Origin: Kaistia adipata DSM 17808
GTDB taxonomy: Bacteria > Pseudomonadota > Alphaproteobacteria > Rhizobiales > Kaistiaceae
DNA: 64,000 bases
Direction: 5' to 3'
NCBI RefSeq assembly: GCF_000423225.1
Contig: NZ_AUHO01000007.1
Span: 766,528-830,527, forward strand
Positions 16,487-24,240 of the stretch are shown here, one piece after another. The notes under the pieces were generated by a model. It did not search any database, was not told the DNA's origin, and was given only the letters and a program-made list of their open reading frames with translations. Each line of letters begins with the position of its first letter. Position 1 is the first letter of the stretch. The position numbers and the translations under genes were made by a program.

Positions 16487-17506
16487 CTACGCGGGGGCGT
16501 GGTTCTTCTTGTAGTCGGCCATCAGCGACAGCAGCTCGAACATCACGACCATCGCGTTCATCGCGGTGATGTTGTTCGGGTTGTCCTTGGTCGGCATGAT
16601 GCAGACGACGTCGGCGCCGACGACGTTCAGCCCGCGCAGGCCCTGCAGCATGCGCATGGCGTCGCCGATGCGGATGCCGGGATAGCCGGGCTCGAGGTTG
16701 GACACGCCGGGGGCGTCGGCCGGATCGAGCGAATCCAGGTCGAACGTGACGTAGACCGGCAGGTCGCCGATCCGCTCGCGCATCGTCTTCACCACGCCCT
16801 GAACGCCGATCTCCTCGATCTCGTCCATGCCGATGATGCGGTAGCCGAGCTCCTCGCTGGTGTTCTTCGAGCCGGGAGTGCCGACATTCGGACGAATGCC
16901 GATCTGGGTCGAGGCGTGCGCGTCGACATGGCCTTCCTCGACCGTGTAGCTCGCCCAATGCGCCGAGGAGCGGCGGCTGCCGAGCCAATGCGGCATGTGG
17001 CGGTAGCTGTCGGTGTGGGCGTCGAAATGCACCAGCGCCACTTTCTGGCCGTTGGTCAGCTTCGAATGCGGGCCGGCGACCGACTTCAGCAGCGGGCCGG
17101 TGATGCCGTGGTCGCCGCCCATCGAGACGAGGCGCGTGCCGACATCGTTGAAGCGGCGGGCATAGGCCTCGATGTGCTCGACGCAGACGTCGTTGACCAT
17201 CGCCTCGGGCAGCGGCACGTCGCCGGCGTCGTTGATGCGGGCGAGATCCCACGGCGTGATGCCGAAGCGGCCATGGCTGCGGCGATACTGGGCCGAGACG
17301 TGGCGGACGGCGCGGGGGCCGAGATGCTGGTCGCGCTCGGTCGAGCCGTTGCCGGAGCTGTGCGGGACGCCGAGCAGGGCGATGTCGCTGGCGGCCGGAT
17401 CCTCGTTCCACTCGCAGCGGAAGAAGGTCGGGATGCCCCACCAGTACCAGCGGCCCATGTCCTTGCGCGCGGCGTCGAAGTCGAATTCGGTCATAGCGGT
17501 TTCCAT
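16487..17506 (-). CDS. Agmatinase/guanidinobutyrase-family ureohydrolase
   Basis: A 339-residue binuclear-metal ureohydrolase that removes urea from a guanidino compound. Metal-binding motifs are GGDHGIT (canonically GGDHS), HFDAHTDSY and TFDLDSLDPADAPG. Agmatine, 4-guanidinobutyrate and 3-guanidinopropionate are possible substrates and cannot be separated by eye. Two starts are possible: ATG 17506, or ATG 17494 (MTEFDF). It sits between gabD and an amino-acid ABC importer; with 4-guanidinobutyrate as substrate the products would be GABA and urea, which would explain the neighbouring gabD, though no GABA aminotransferase is seen here. Confidence 0.87.
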   Translation of the reverse strand: METAMTEFDFDAARKDMGRWYWWGIPTFFRCEWNEDPAASDIALLGVPHSSGNGSTERDQHLGPRAVRHVSAQYRRSHGRFGITPWDLARINDAGDVPLPEAMVNDVCVEHIEAYARRFNDVGTRLVSMGGDHGITGPLLKSVAGPHSKLTNGQKVALVHFDAHTDSYRHMPHWLGSRRSSAHWASYTVEEGHVDAHASTQIGIRPNVGTPGSKNTSEELGYRIIGMDEIEEIGVQGVVKTMRERIGDLPVYVTFDLDSLDPADAPGVSNLEPGYPGIRIGDAMRMLQGLRGLNVVGADVVCIMPTKDNPNNITAMNAMVVMFELLSLMADYKKNHAPA

Positions 17507-17575
17507 TTGCTCGGGGCGAGCGAAGCCGTGGCGCGAGGAGGCGCCGGGCGGCCCGATCCCAAATTCAGGGGGCGG

Positions 17576-18298
17576 TTAGTGCTGGAGTTGCGACAGGAAG
17601 GTCTTGGCGCGGGCGGACGTCGGCGCGGTGAAGAACTGCTCGGGCGGCGCGACCTCGACGATCTGGCCCTTGTCCATGAAGACGATCTGGTCGGCGACCT
17701 TGCGGGCGAAGGCCATCTCGTGCGTCACGCAGACCATGGTCATGCCGTCGCCGGCGAGCTCCACCATCACGTCGAGCACTTCGCCGACCATCTCGGGATC
17801 GAGCGCCGAGGTCGGCTCGTCGAACAGGATGGCCTTGGGCTCCATGCAGAGCGCGCGGGCGATCGCGACGCGCTGCTGCTGGCCGCCCGACAGCTGCGAC
17901 GGATATTTGCTGGCCTGCTCGGCGATATGGACGCGCTTCAGATACTGATGCGCCCGCTCCGTCGCCGCGGCGCGCGACAGCTTGCGCGTCATCATCGGCG
18001 CCAGGATGCAGTTTTCGAGGATGGTCAGGTGCGGGAACAGGTTGAAGTTCTGGAACACCATGCCGACCTCGCGCCGGACCGCCTCGCAGGCGCGGCGGTT
18101 TTTCGGTTCGACGCCGTCGATCGAAACGGCGCCGGTGTCATGCGGGGCGAGGTAGTTCATGCAGCGGATCAGGGTCGACTTGCCGGACCCGGAGGGGCCG
18201 CAGATGACGACCTTGGCGCCCTTGGCGATGGACAGACTGACCTTGTCCAGCACGAGGAAATCGCCGTAGCGCTTGCTGATGTTCTCGACGCGGATCAT
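17576..18298 (-). CDS. Polar amino-acid ABC transporter ATP-binding protein
   Basis: A 240-residue ATPase of the GlnQ/HisP type. Walker A is GPSGSGKST, the signature is LSGGQQQRVAIARAL, Walker B is AILFDEPTSALDPE, and the switch histidine is in VCVTHEM. I start at ATG 18298 (MIRVENISKRYG); in-frame TTG and GTG codons lie just upstream and none has a clear ribosome site. It is next to the permease and binding protein at 18332 and 19095, forming a complete importer. Confidence 0.94.
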   Translation of the reverse strand: MIRVENISKRYGDFLVLDKVSLSIAKGAKVVICGPSGSGKSTLIRCMNYLAPHDTGAVSIDGVEPKNRRACEAVRREVGMVFQNFNLFPHLTILENCILAPMMTRKLSRAAATERAHQYLKRVHIAEQASKYPSQLSGGQQQRVAIARALCMEPKAILFDEPTSALDPEMVGEVLDVMVELAGDGMTMVCVTHEMAFARKVADQIVFMDKGQIVEVAPPEQFFTAPTSARAKTFLSQLQH

Positions 18299-18331
18299 TT
18301 CGGACACGAGGATCACCAATCGAAATGAGGG

Positions 18332-19069
18332 TCAGGAGCGGCGGTAGAAGGCCATCGCCTTCTGCAGCATGCCGGGCGAGGCCTCGGCGGCGGAGGTGTT
18401 CCAGACGAGACGACGCTCGAGCCGCGACTGCAGGAATACCAGCACGTAGACCATGACCAGGTAGTAGACGAGCGCGGCGGCGTAGTACTCGGTGAACTGG
18501 AACGTGGTCGCCACGGCGCGCGAAGTGACGCTCATCAGCTCGGAGAGCGAGATGACCGAGGCGAGCGAGGTGATCTTCAGAAGCGTGATGAACTCGTTCG
18601 CGGTCGAGGGCAGGGCGACGCGCACCGCCTGCGGCAGCAGGATTTTGCGCAGGATCTGGAACCGCGTCATGCCGAGCGCGACGCCGGCGGCCTTCTGGCC
18701 GGGATCGATGGCGCCGAGCGCGGCGCGGTTGATCTCGGTCTGGTAGGCGGCCTCGTTCAGGCTGAGCGCGATCCAGGCCGCCAGGAAGGGCGAGAACCAG
18801 GGCTCGCGGAACACCGGGAAGAACTGCGGCAGCGCGTTCCAGACGAACAGAAGCTGCAGCAGCGTCGGCGCGCCGCGCAGGACGCCGAGGACACCCTTGA
18901 CGAGCCAGCGAAGCGGGCTGGGTGGCCCGCTGATGTAGAGGGCGGCGGGGATGGAAATCAGGATGCCGACGCCATGCGACAACAGTGCCAGAAAGACCGT
19001 GACCAGGGCTCCGTTCAGGAACGCGGTCGAGAACAGCGCCCCGAAGAAGACCGAGCTATCAAAGGCCAT
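18332..19069 (-). CDS. Polar amino-acid ABC transporter permease
   Basis: A 245-residue HisM/GlnP-type permease with about five helices and the family loop EAAYQTEINRAALGAIDPGQKAAGVALGM. Only one permease gene is present, so it would work as a homodimer. It lies between the ATPase and the binding protein of the same operon. Confidence 0.92.
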   Translation of the reverse strand: MAFDSSVFFGALFSTAFLNGALVTVFLALLSHGVGILISIPAALYISGPPSPLRWLVKGVLGVLRGAPTLLQLLFVWNALPQFFPVFREPWFSPFLAAWIALSLNEAAYQTEINRAALGAIDPGQKAAGVALGMTRFQILRKILLPQAVRVALPSTANEFITLLKITSLASVISLSELMSVTSRAVATTFQFTEYYAAALVYYLVMVYVLVFLQSRLERRLVWNTSAAEASPGMLQKAMAFYRRS

Positions 19070-19094
19070 GTCGTATCTCCACCCCCGCCCGAGA

Positions 19095-19919
19095 TTATTG
19101 GCTCACGCCGGGAACGAGGCTGTCGACCGAGGTGCCCCACTTCTTGGCGACTTCGGCGAGCTTGCCTTCCTTGACGAGGGCGGCGACGGACGCGCTGACG
19201 GCGGCTTCATCACCGTCGATGCGCTTGACGAACACGGCGAAGTCGCTGGTATCGGGGAAGGCGTAGATGGTCTTGAACTGGCCGGGCTTCTGCAGGTTGC
19301 GGTAAGCCAGCTCCGTGTCCTGCGACACGGCCGCATCGGCGCGGCCGACCAGCACCTGCTGGATGACGTCGGTCTGCTTCGGATAGGTCTGGATCTGGAT
19401 GGCGGGACGGCCGTCCTTGGCGAGCGTCTCGTTGACCTTCTCGAGGCGGGCGAGGTAGCTCGTGCCGGCCTGGACGGCGACGGTCTTGCCGGACAGCTCG
19501 GCGGCGTCGGTGATCGCGAGGTCCGACTTCTCGGCCGCGAAGACGACGACGGCGGTGGAGAAATAGGGGATGCCCGGATAGGAGGCGACGCGCTCCGGGG
19601 TCAGCGGGATGCCGCTGATCACGGCGTCGCAGCGGCCGGCGTCGAGGCCGGGAAGCAGGCCGGTGAACTCGGAGACGACGATGCGGGATTCAACGCCCCA
19701 ATGCGTCGCCAGCGCCTTGGCGAGATCGATGTCGAAGCCGACCGGTTCCGCGTTGCCGGCGCTCTCGAAGAACTCCATTGGCGGGAACGTCGCGTCGGTG
19801 CAGACGGTGAATACCTTGTCCCCAACAAAAGACGGCTGCGCATCGGCGGCTATGGACGGTGCCGTTGCTGCGGCGAGCGCAAGGGCGCACAAAATTCCGG
19901 TCTTGAATGACTTCGACAC
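19095..19919 (-). CDS. Polar amino-acid ABC transporter substrate-binding protein
   Basis: A 274-residue family 3 extracellular solute-binding protein. A signal peptide (ILCALALAAATAPSIAADA) leads into FTVCTDATFPPMEFFES and GFDIDLAKALATHWG. Start is GTG after GAGGGG. The ligand could be an amino acid, polyamine or guanidino acid. It shares a divergent promoter region with the XRE-cupin regulator, and a TTCG-N7-CGAA dyad lies there at 20007-20021. Confidence 0.92.
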   Translation of the reverse strand: MSKSFKTGILCALALAAATAPSIAADAQPSFVGDKVFTVCTDATFPPMEFFESAGNAEPVGFDIDLAKALATHWGVESRIVVSEFTGLLPGLDAGRCDAVISGIPLTPERVASYPGIPYFSTAVVVFAAEKSDLAITDAAELSGKTVAVQAGTSYLARLEKVNETLAKDGRPAIQIQTYPKQTDVIQQVLVGRADAAVSQDTELAYRNLQKPGQFKTIYAFPDTSDFAVFVKRIDGDEAAVSASVAALVKEGKLAEVAKKWGTSVDSLVPGVSQ

Positions 19920-19986
19920 GACAATTCCCCTCTTGGAAACGGGGCAGATTTCCTCCTACCCCTTATCTATACTGTCCTACCCGAAT

Positions 19987-20021
19987 TTCTCTATAAGTCA
20001 ACTAATTTCGTTTTTAGCGAA
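19987..20021. promoter_or_regulatory. Candidate XRE-cupin operators in the divergent promoter
   Basis: TTCGTTTTTAGCGAA at 20007-20021 reads TTCGCTAAAAACGAA on the other strand, a TTCG-N7-CGAA dyad. A weaker 15-mer, TTCTCTATAAGTCAA, lies exactly 20 bp to its left. The same dyad, with the same 20-bp pairing, is found upstream of the FAD oxidase at 22381-22415. The likely binder is the regulator encoded at 20065. Confidence 0.6.
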
Positions 20022-20064
20022 CATGCGGTATGAGGGTGATGCACCCTGAGTTCAAGGATTACCG

Positions 20065-20652
20065 ATGAAGACGGACACTTCGCCCGCGGCCAGCAAGCCC
20101 CAGAAGCCGGCGCCGAAATTCGGCGGCCTGATCAAGGAGCGCCGCCGGCAGCTCAACCTGACGCTCGAAAGCGTCGCCAAGACGGTCGAGCTGACGAAGA
20201 GCTTTCTGAGCGACATCGAGAACGACAAGACCTCGCCCTCGGTCGCCTCGCTGGTTCGCCTCTGTGACGCGCTGGGGCTCTCGATCGGCGATCTGTTCAA
20301 TTCGACGATCTCGACCGTCGTCCGCGCCGACGAGCGGCCGAAGGTCTCCTTCGGCGGCACCGGGGTGTCGGATTCGCTGCTGACGGCCAGCAACAGCACT
20401 CGTCTGCAGGCGCTCTGGACCGAGATCGAGCCGCTCGGCACGGGCGGCGAGAAGCTCTATTCGCTACGCGCCGAGGAGGAGTTCATCCACGTCGTTTCCG
20501 GCACGCTGGTGGTGCGGATGGAGAATGAGAGCTTCGAACTGCAGGCCGGGGATTCGATGACGTTCGATCCGCGCCTCCTGCACACCTTCCTCAACCCTTC
20601 CTCCACCGAGCGGACGGTCGCGATCTTCGTGATGACGCCGCGACCGTCCTGA
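20065..20652 (+). CDS. XRE-family regulator with C-terminal cupin domain (PuuR-like)
   Basis: A 195-residue protein with an N-terminal helix-turn-helix of the XRE type (about residues 24-78, LIKERRRQLNLTLESVAKTV and SFLSDIENDKTSPSVASLVRL) and a C-terminal cupin_2 domain (about 110-190, EEEFIHVVSGTLVVRMENESFELQAGDSMTFDP). This layout is that of PuuR and relatives, which often repress amine or amino-acid catabolic genes and bind a small effector in the cupin. It is divergent from the ABC transporter operon and converges on ridA three bases away. It probably controls both through the TTCG-N7-CGAA sites (inference). Confidence 0.9.
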   Translation: MKTDTSPAASKPQKPAPKFGGLIKERRRQLNLTLESVAKTVELTKSFLSDIENDKTSPSVASLVRLCDALGLSIGDLFNSTISTVVRADERPKVSFGGTGVSDSLLTASNSTRLQALWTEIEPLGTGGEKLYSLRAEEEFIHVVSGTLVVRMENESFELQAGDSMTFDPRLLHTFLNPSSTERTVAIFVMTPRPS

Positions 20653-20655
20653 GCC

Positions 20656-21045
20656 TTACGCGCGCTTGACGGCGACGACGTCGATCTCGACCAGCAGGCC
20701 CTTGGCGACGAAGCCCGAGACGATGACGACGGTGGATGCCGGCGGCGGCTCGGGCATCAGCCGGTCGCGCACTTCCTTGTAGGCGCCGACATCGTCGGCG
20801 CTGGTCAGGTAGCCGGTCACCTTGACGACGTCGGCGAGCGTCAGGTCTTCGGAAGCGAGCAGCGTCTCAATGTGCTTCCAGGTCAATTCGGCCTGGCGCG
20901 TTGCGCCTTCGGCGATGCTGCCGTCGTCGTTGAGGCCGACCTGGCCGGACAGGAAGACATATTCGGCGTTGGCGGGCGCGACCGCGACCTGCGAATAGCG
21001 GCTCGGCGGCTGCGGCGCCGCCGGCGGATTGGCAAAACGGATCAT
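20656..21045 (-). CDS. RidA-family enamine/imine deaminase
   Basis: A 129-residue Rid-family protein. Members hydrolyse reactive enamines or imines made by PLP enzymes and amino-acid oxidases. The characteristic beginning (YSQVAVAPANAEYVFLSGQVG) and end (PASTVVIVSGFVAKGLLVEIDVVAV) are present; the canonical arginine of RidA (usually in xxRA/CxRV) is replaced around PPPASTVV, so it may belong to a Rid subgroup other than RidA proper. It is 15 bases after the FAD oxidase stop-to-start gap, suggesting it processes the imine that oxidase releases. Confidence 0.88.
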   Translation of the reverse strand: MIRFANPPAAPQPPSRYSQVAVAPANAEYVFLSGQVGLNDDGSIAEGATRQAELTWKHIETLLASEDLTLADVVKVTGYLTSADDVGAYKEVRDRLMPEPPPASTVVIVSGFVAKGLLVEIDVVAVKRA

Positions 21046-21060
21046 GTTGGACCTTTCTGA

Positions 21061-22365
21061 TCAGGAGCGGGAAGGACGATCGAGCCAGTCCAGGAAGCGG
21101 TAATACTCGCCGATGACGGGAATGAACCACGGATTGCCGGTGTAGCCGGGGACGGTCTTGATCGGGTTGAAGGCGAAGGCGCTTGTCTCGCCGGTGCCGA
21201 GGATGTCGCCGGCGAGGCAGTGGCCGAAATGGCTCATCAGCGCGACGCCCTGGCCGCAGCAGCCGAGCGCGTAGTGGACGCCGTCCCGCGAGCCGAGATG
21301 CGGCAGGGAGTCGAAGGTGAACGCGACGTTGCCGGTCCAGCTGTGGGTGACGCCGACATTGGCAAGGCTCGGGAACACCTCGGCCATGGACAGGCGCAGC
21401 CGGCGCGCGCTCTCCAGCACGCTGATCGGCCGGAAGCTGGTGCGTCCGCCGAAGATCATGCGGCGGCCATCCGGTGACAGGCGGTAGTAGTAGAGGTTGC
21501 GCTTGGTGTCCTGGATCATGCGCTTGCCCGGGATCAGCGCCTTGAGGCGCTCGGGATCGAGTTCCTCGGTCGCGATGATGTAGCTGCCGATCGGAATGAC
21601 GCGGCGCTTGAACCAGGACAGGCTGCCATCGGTATAGGCGTTGGTCGCGACGACCAGGCGCTCGGCGCGGACCGTGCCCTTCGCCGTCGAGAGCACGAAG
21701 CGCCCGCCTTCCTTGTTCATCGCTTCGACGCGGCAGCGCGTGACGAACTGGACGCCGGCGTCGCGGCAGGCGCGGACCAGCCCGGCGTGATAGCGCGCCG
21801 GATGCAGTCCGCCGGCGAAGGTCGTGATGCGGCCGCCGAAATAGAGGTCGGAGTTCAGCTCGCGCTTCTGGTCGGCGCGGGAGACCATGCGCGTCTCGAC
21901 GCCGAGCGCGTCGAGCTGCTCGGCCTCGACCGCCAGGTCGTCATAGTGCTTCGGCGCATAGGCGGCGAAATACATGCCGTGGCGTTGGTAGCCGCAGTCG
22001 ATCGCGTTCTCGGCGATCTGCTTCTCGAGAAACAGGACCGAGTTCTGCGCCTCGAAGAAGATCCGGTCGGCCCGTTCCTTGCCGTATGTCTTGACCAGCT
22101 GCGGATGCGAGACCTTGAGCGTGCCGGATACCATGCCGCCGTTGCGCGTGCTGCCGCCTTCGCCGAGGTCGCCCGCCTCGACGACCAGCACCTTGGTGCC
22201 GGCGCGGGCCAGCCGCAGCGCGGCGTTCAGACCGGTATATCCGGAGCCGATGACCGCGACGTCGATCGCGCCGGATGGCAGCGGCTGGTCGGTGCCGCGG
22301 TCTCGGGCCTCCCACCAGTACGGACTTTGAGATATAGCTGAGCCGGTTCCGCCCTCGAGCCGCAC
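21061..22365 (-). CDS. FAD-dependent amine/amino-acid oxidoreductase (DAO family, PuuB/OrdL-like)
   Basis: A 434-residue flavoprotein of the D-amino-acid-oxidase superfamily. The FAD site is VAVIGSGYTGLNAALRLARAG near the N-terminus, preceded by SPYWWEARDRG, and the C-terminal FAD loop is in HYALGCCGQGVALMSHFG. The nearest families are gamma-glutamylputrescine oxidase and other amine oxidases. I choose GTG 22365 because GGAGGGG (22372-22378) is six bases before it and the operator pair at 22381-22415 lies upstream; an upstream in-frame ATG at 22431 would put the operators inside the gene. Possible substrates are D-alanine from OrtAB or an amine. Confidence 0.85.
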   Translation of the reverse strand: MRLEGGTGSAISQSPYWWEARDRGTDQPLPSGAIDVAVIGSGYTGLNAALRLARAGTKVLVVEAGDLGEGGSTRNGGMVSGTLKVSHPQLVKTYGKERADRIFFEAQNSVLFLEKQIAENAIDCGYQRHGMYFAAYAPKHYDDLAVEAEQLDALGVETRMVSRADQKRELNSDLYFGGRITTFAGGLHPARYHAGLVRACRDAGVQFVTRCRVEAMNKEGGRFVLSTAKGTVRAERLVVATNAYTDGSLSWFKRRVIPIGSYIIATEELDPERLKALIPGKRMIQDTKRNLYYYRLSPDGRRMIFGGRTSFRPISVLESARRLRLSMAEVFPSLANVGVTHSWTGNVAFTFDSLPHLGSRDGVHYALGCCGQGVALMSHFGHCLAGDILGTGETSAFAFNPIKTVPGYTGNPWFIPVIGEYYRFLDWLDRPSRS

Positions 22366-22380
22366 GACATTCCCCTCCGA

Positions 22381-22415
22381 TTCACGATATGCGAACAAAG
22401 TTCGTCTATAGCGAA
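22381..22415. promoter_or_regulatory. Paired TTCG-N7-CGAA operators upstream of the FAD oxidase
   Basis: On the minus strand the two 15-mers read TTCGCTATAGACGAA and TTCGCATATCGTGAA, placed 20 bp apart. They match the dyad at 20007-20021 in the promoter of the XRE-cupin gene and ABC transporter. They lie 16-50 bases upstream of the chosen GTG start, a position that fits repression. Confidence 0.6.
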
Positions 22416-22516
22416 ATTGACGCATAGGCAAGGGCGCGCGTGCGGGCTTGAGCCGCCGTTCACGGCCGGTTTTTGGAGGCGGACGGAGGGCGGGCGGCCC
22501 TCCGTCCCATTCTCGC

Positions 22517-23914
22517 TCAGTTCAGCGCGGCGCGGACGAACGACTCGTCCGTTTGGGTTTCCGCGGCCAGGAAGGCGGCGACTTCCGGGCTGATCTCGCC
22601 ACCACCGGCACCGGCGACGGCCTTGCGGATCAGGCTGGTGCGCAGCCGGGTCATGTCCATGTCGCGGACCTTGATGCGGCCCGGATGATCCGGAATGATC
22701 ACGTTCTTGCCGGGCACTTCCTGTTCGGAATCGCCACGCAGGATCTCGACGCCGCGGGCACGGGCGAAGGTCAGCTGGGCCGAGGGCTGCTTGCCGGCGC
22801 CGGCATACTCGGTCTCCTGCACGACGATCGTCCGGTCCTCGTCCATTTCCTGGGCGAGGGCGAACGCCGCCGCCAGCGACACGTTGCCGGCGGGGCCGCG
22901 CTCCAGGCCCTCCAGCCGCGCCAGCGCTTCGGTCACGTAGAACACCTCGCCCTGCTTCAGCAGCAGGTAGCGGTCCATGTAGCGCAGCACGCGGGCAGCG
23001 TTGCGGGGCACGTCGGTGCGGTCCGGCCAGCCGGCGAACGGGATGCCGAAGCCGGTGTGGCCGGTGGTGAAGTGCTTGCGGTTGAAATCGACGTCGCTTG
23101 CCATGTGCAGGCCGGAGAGATCGACGCTGGCGCCGATCACCTGCGTGGCGGTGGCGCCCGCCTTGCGCAGGCCGCGCGCCGTGCCGGTGAGGTTGCCGCC
23201 GCCGGCATGGGTGCAGATCACCACGTCGGGCATGCGTCCGACGACGCTCTGCATCTGCTCGACGATCTCGAAGCCGAGCGGCTCGACGCCGGCGATGGCG
23301 AAGGGCGTATAGAGCGAGGCGTTGAAGAAGCCCGTCTCCTCCAGCACGCGCAGGAAGCTGTAGAAGAGCTCCGGCCCGACCGACATCTGGCGGACTTCAG
23401 CGCCGTAGATCTCGCAGGCGCGCCCTTTTTCCAGGATCTCCGGCTGGCCGATGCCCAGGCTGTCGAAGACCTCCTGCACGACGATGCAGCTCATGCCGCG
23501 GCGTGCCGCCTGGCTGGCGACGGCGGCTCCATAATTGCCGCTGGTGGCGGAGACGACGCCCTTGAAGCCGGCGCGCTGCGCGTGATGCAGGCTCAGCGAG
23601 GCGCGCCGCGCCTTGTAGCTTCCCGACGGATTGGAGGCCTCGTCCTTGACGAAGATGCGCGCGCCCTTGCCCTTCGGCGCCAAGCGACGCGCCAGCTGCG
23701 TCAGCTGGCGCAGCTCGATCAGCGCGGTGCTCCCGATGCCCGAGGCGGCCTGGACCTGGCGGATCTCCTCGATCGAATAGGGGACCAGCCCCATCAGCGC
23801 CTCGTAGTCGAAGGCGATCGGGTCGCGCATGAAGGGCTGGTAGTCGAGCCCGAGCGAGCCCAGCATGATCGCGGGCTTGCGCGCCATGACGCTGTCATAG
23901 TCGTGCTCAGTCAT
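22517..23914 (-). CDS. ortB: 2-amino-4-oxopentanoate thiolase, PLP-binding beta subunit
   Basis: A 465-residue PLP enzyme of the threonine-synthase-like fold. The PLP lysine is in ASNPSGSYKARRASLSLHHA, and SATSGNYGAAVASQAARRG and HAGGGNLTGTARGLRKAG fit the phosphate- and cofactor-binding loops. Family and overall sequence match OrtB, which with OrtA cleaves (2R)-2-amino-4-oxopentanoate with CoA into D-alanine and acetyl-CoA in clostridial oxidative ornithine degradation. It starts one base after the stop of the OrtA-like gene, and Ord follows upstream, so ord-ortA-ortB form one operon. The assignment rests on three matching neighbours. Confidence 0.87.
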   Translation of the reverse strand: MTEHDYDSVMARKPAIMLGSLGLDYQPFMRDPIAFDYEALMGLVPYSIEEIRQVQAASGIGSTALIELRQLTQLARRLAPKGKGARIFVKDEASNPSGSYKARRASLSLHHAQRAGFKGVVSATSGNYGAAVASQAARRGMSCIVVQEVFDSLGIGQPEILEKGRACEIYGAEVRQMSVGPELFYSFLRVLEETGFFNASLYTPFAIAGVEPLGFEIVEQMQSVVGRMPDVVICTHAGGGNLTGTARGLRKAGATATQVIGASVDLSGLHMASDVDFNRKHFTTGHTGFGIPFAGWPDRTDVPRNAARVLRYMDRYLLLKQGEVFYVTEALARLEGLERGPAGNVSLAAAFALAQEMDEDRTIVVQETEYAGAGKQPSAQLTFARARGVEILRGDSEQEVPGKNVIIPDHPGRIKVRDMDMTRLRTSLIRKAVAGAGGGEISPEVAAFLAAETQTDESFVRAALN

Positions 23915-23915
23915 G

Positions 23916-24224
23916 TCAGGCCTCCGCGCCGTTCGATTTCATCAAGGCGACGAGCTCGTCGCCGGCAGCCAGCAGCTCGGGCACGGCCCGACCGAAGTCA
24001 TGGCCATAGGCGGGATTGTCGGCGATCAGGACGCCCGACAGGATCGTGCCGATCGCCGTGCGGATGCGGACCGTGTCGCCGAGCTCGGCCGTTTCCTCCA
24101 GCAGCCAGCCCTTCACGCGCATCTCGAGCGGCACGCGGCGGGTTTCTTCGGGCAGCGAGGCGGGCCGCTGATGCGGCTCCAGGATGATGTCGTGGATTTG
24201 CACCCAGTTTCCAAGTTTGGACAA
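23916..24224 (-). CDS. ortA: 2-amino-4-oxopentanoate thiolase, alpha subunit
   Basis: A 102-residue protein with the OrtA pattern: GNWVQIHDIILEPHQRP, then LPEETRRVPLEMRVKGWLLEE and AYGHDFGRAVPEL. OrtA is the small partner of PLP-dependent OrtB. I choose TTG 24224 as start because AGGAG at 24233-24237 is eight bases before it and the product then begins MSKLGNWVQIHD, like known OrtA proteins; an ATG at 24251 would overlap the ord gene and place the ribosome site inside the gene. It is sandwiched between ord and ortB. Confidence 0.85.
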   Translation of the reverse strand: MSKLGNWVQIHDIILEPHQRPASLPEETRRVPLEMRVKGWLLEETAELGDTVRIRTAIGTILSGVLIADNPAYGHDFGRAVPELLAAGDELVALMKSNGAEA

Positions 24225-24240
24225 ACGCCGCTCTCCTCTC

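Noticed and set aside
22448..24187. Plus-strand frame of about 580 codons opposite ortB and ortA
   Set aside because: Same high-GC antisense effect; real genes on the minus strand have conserved motifs and overlaps.
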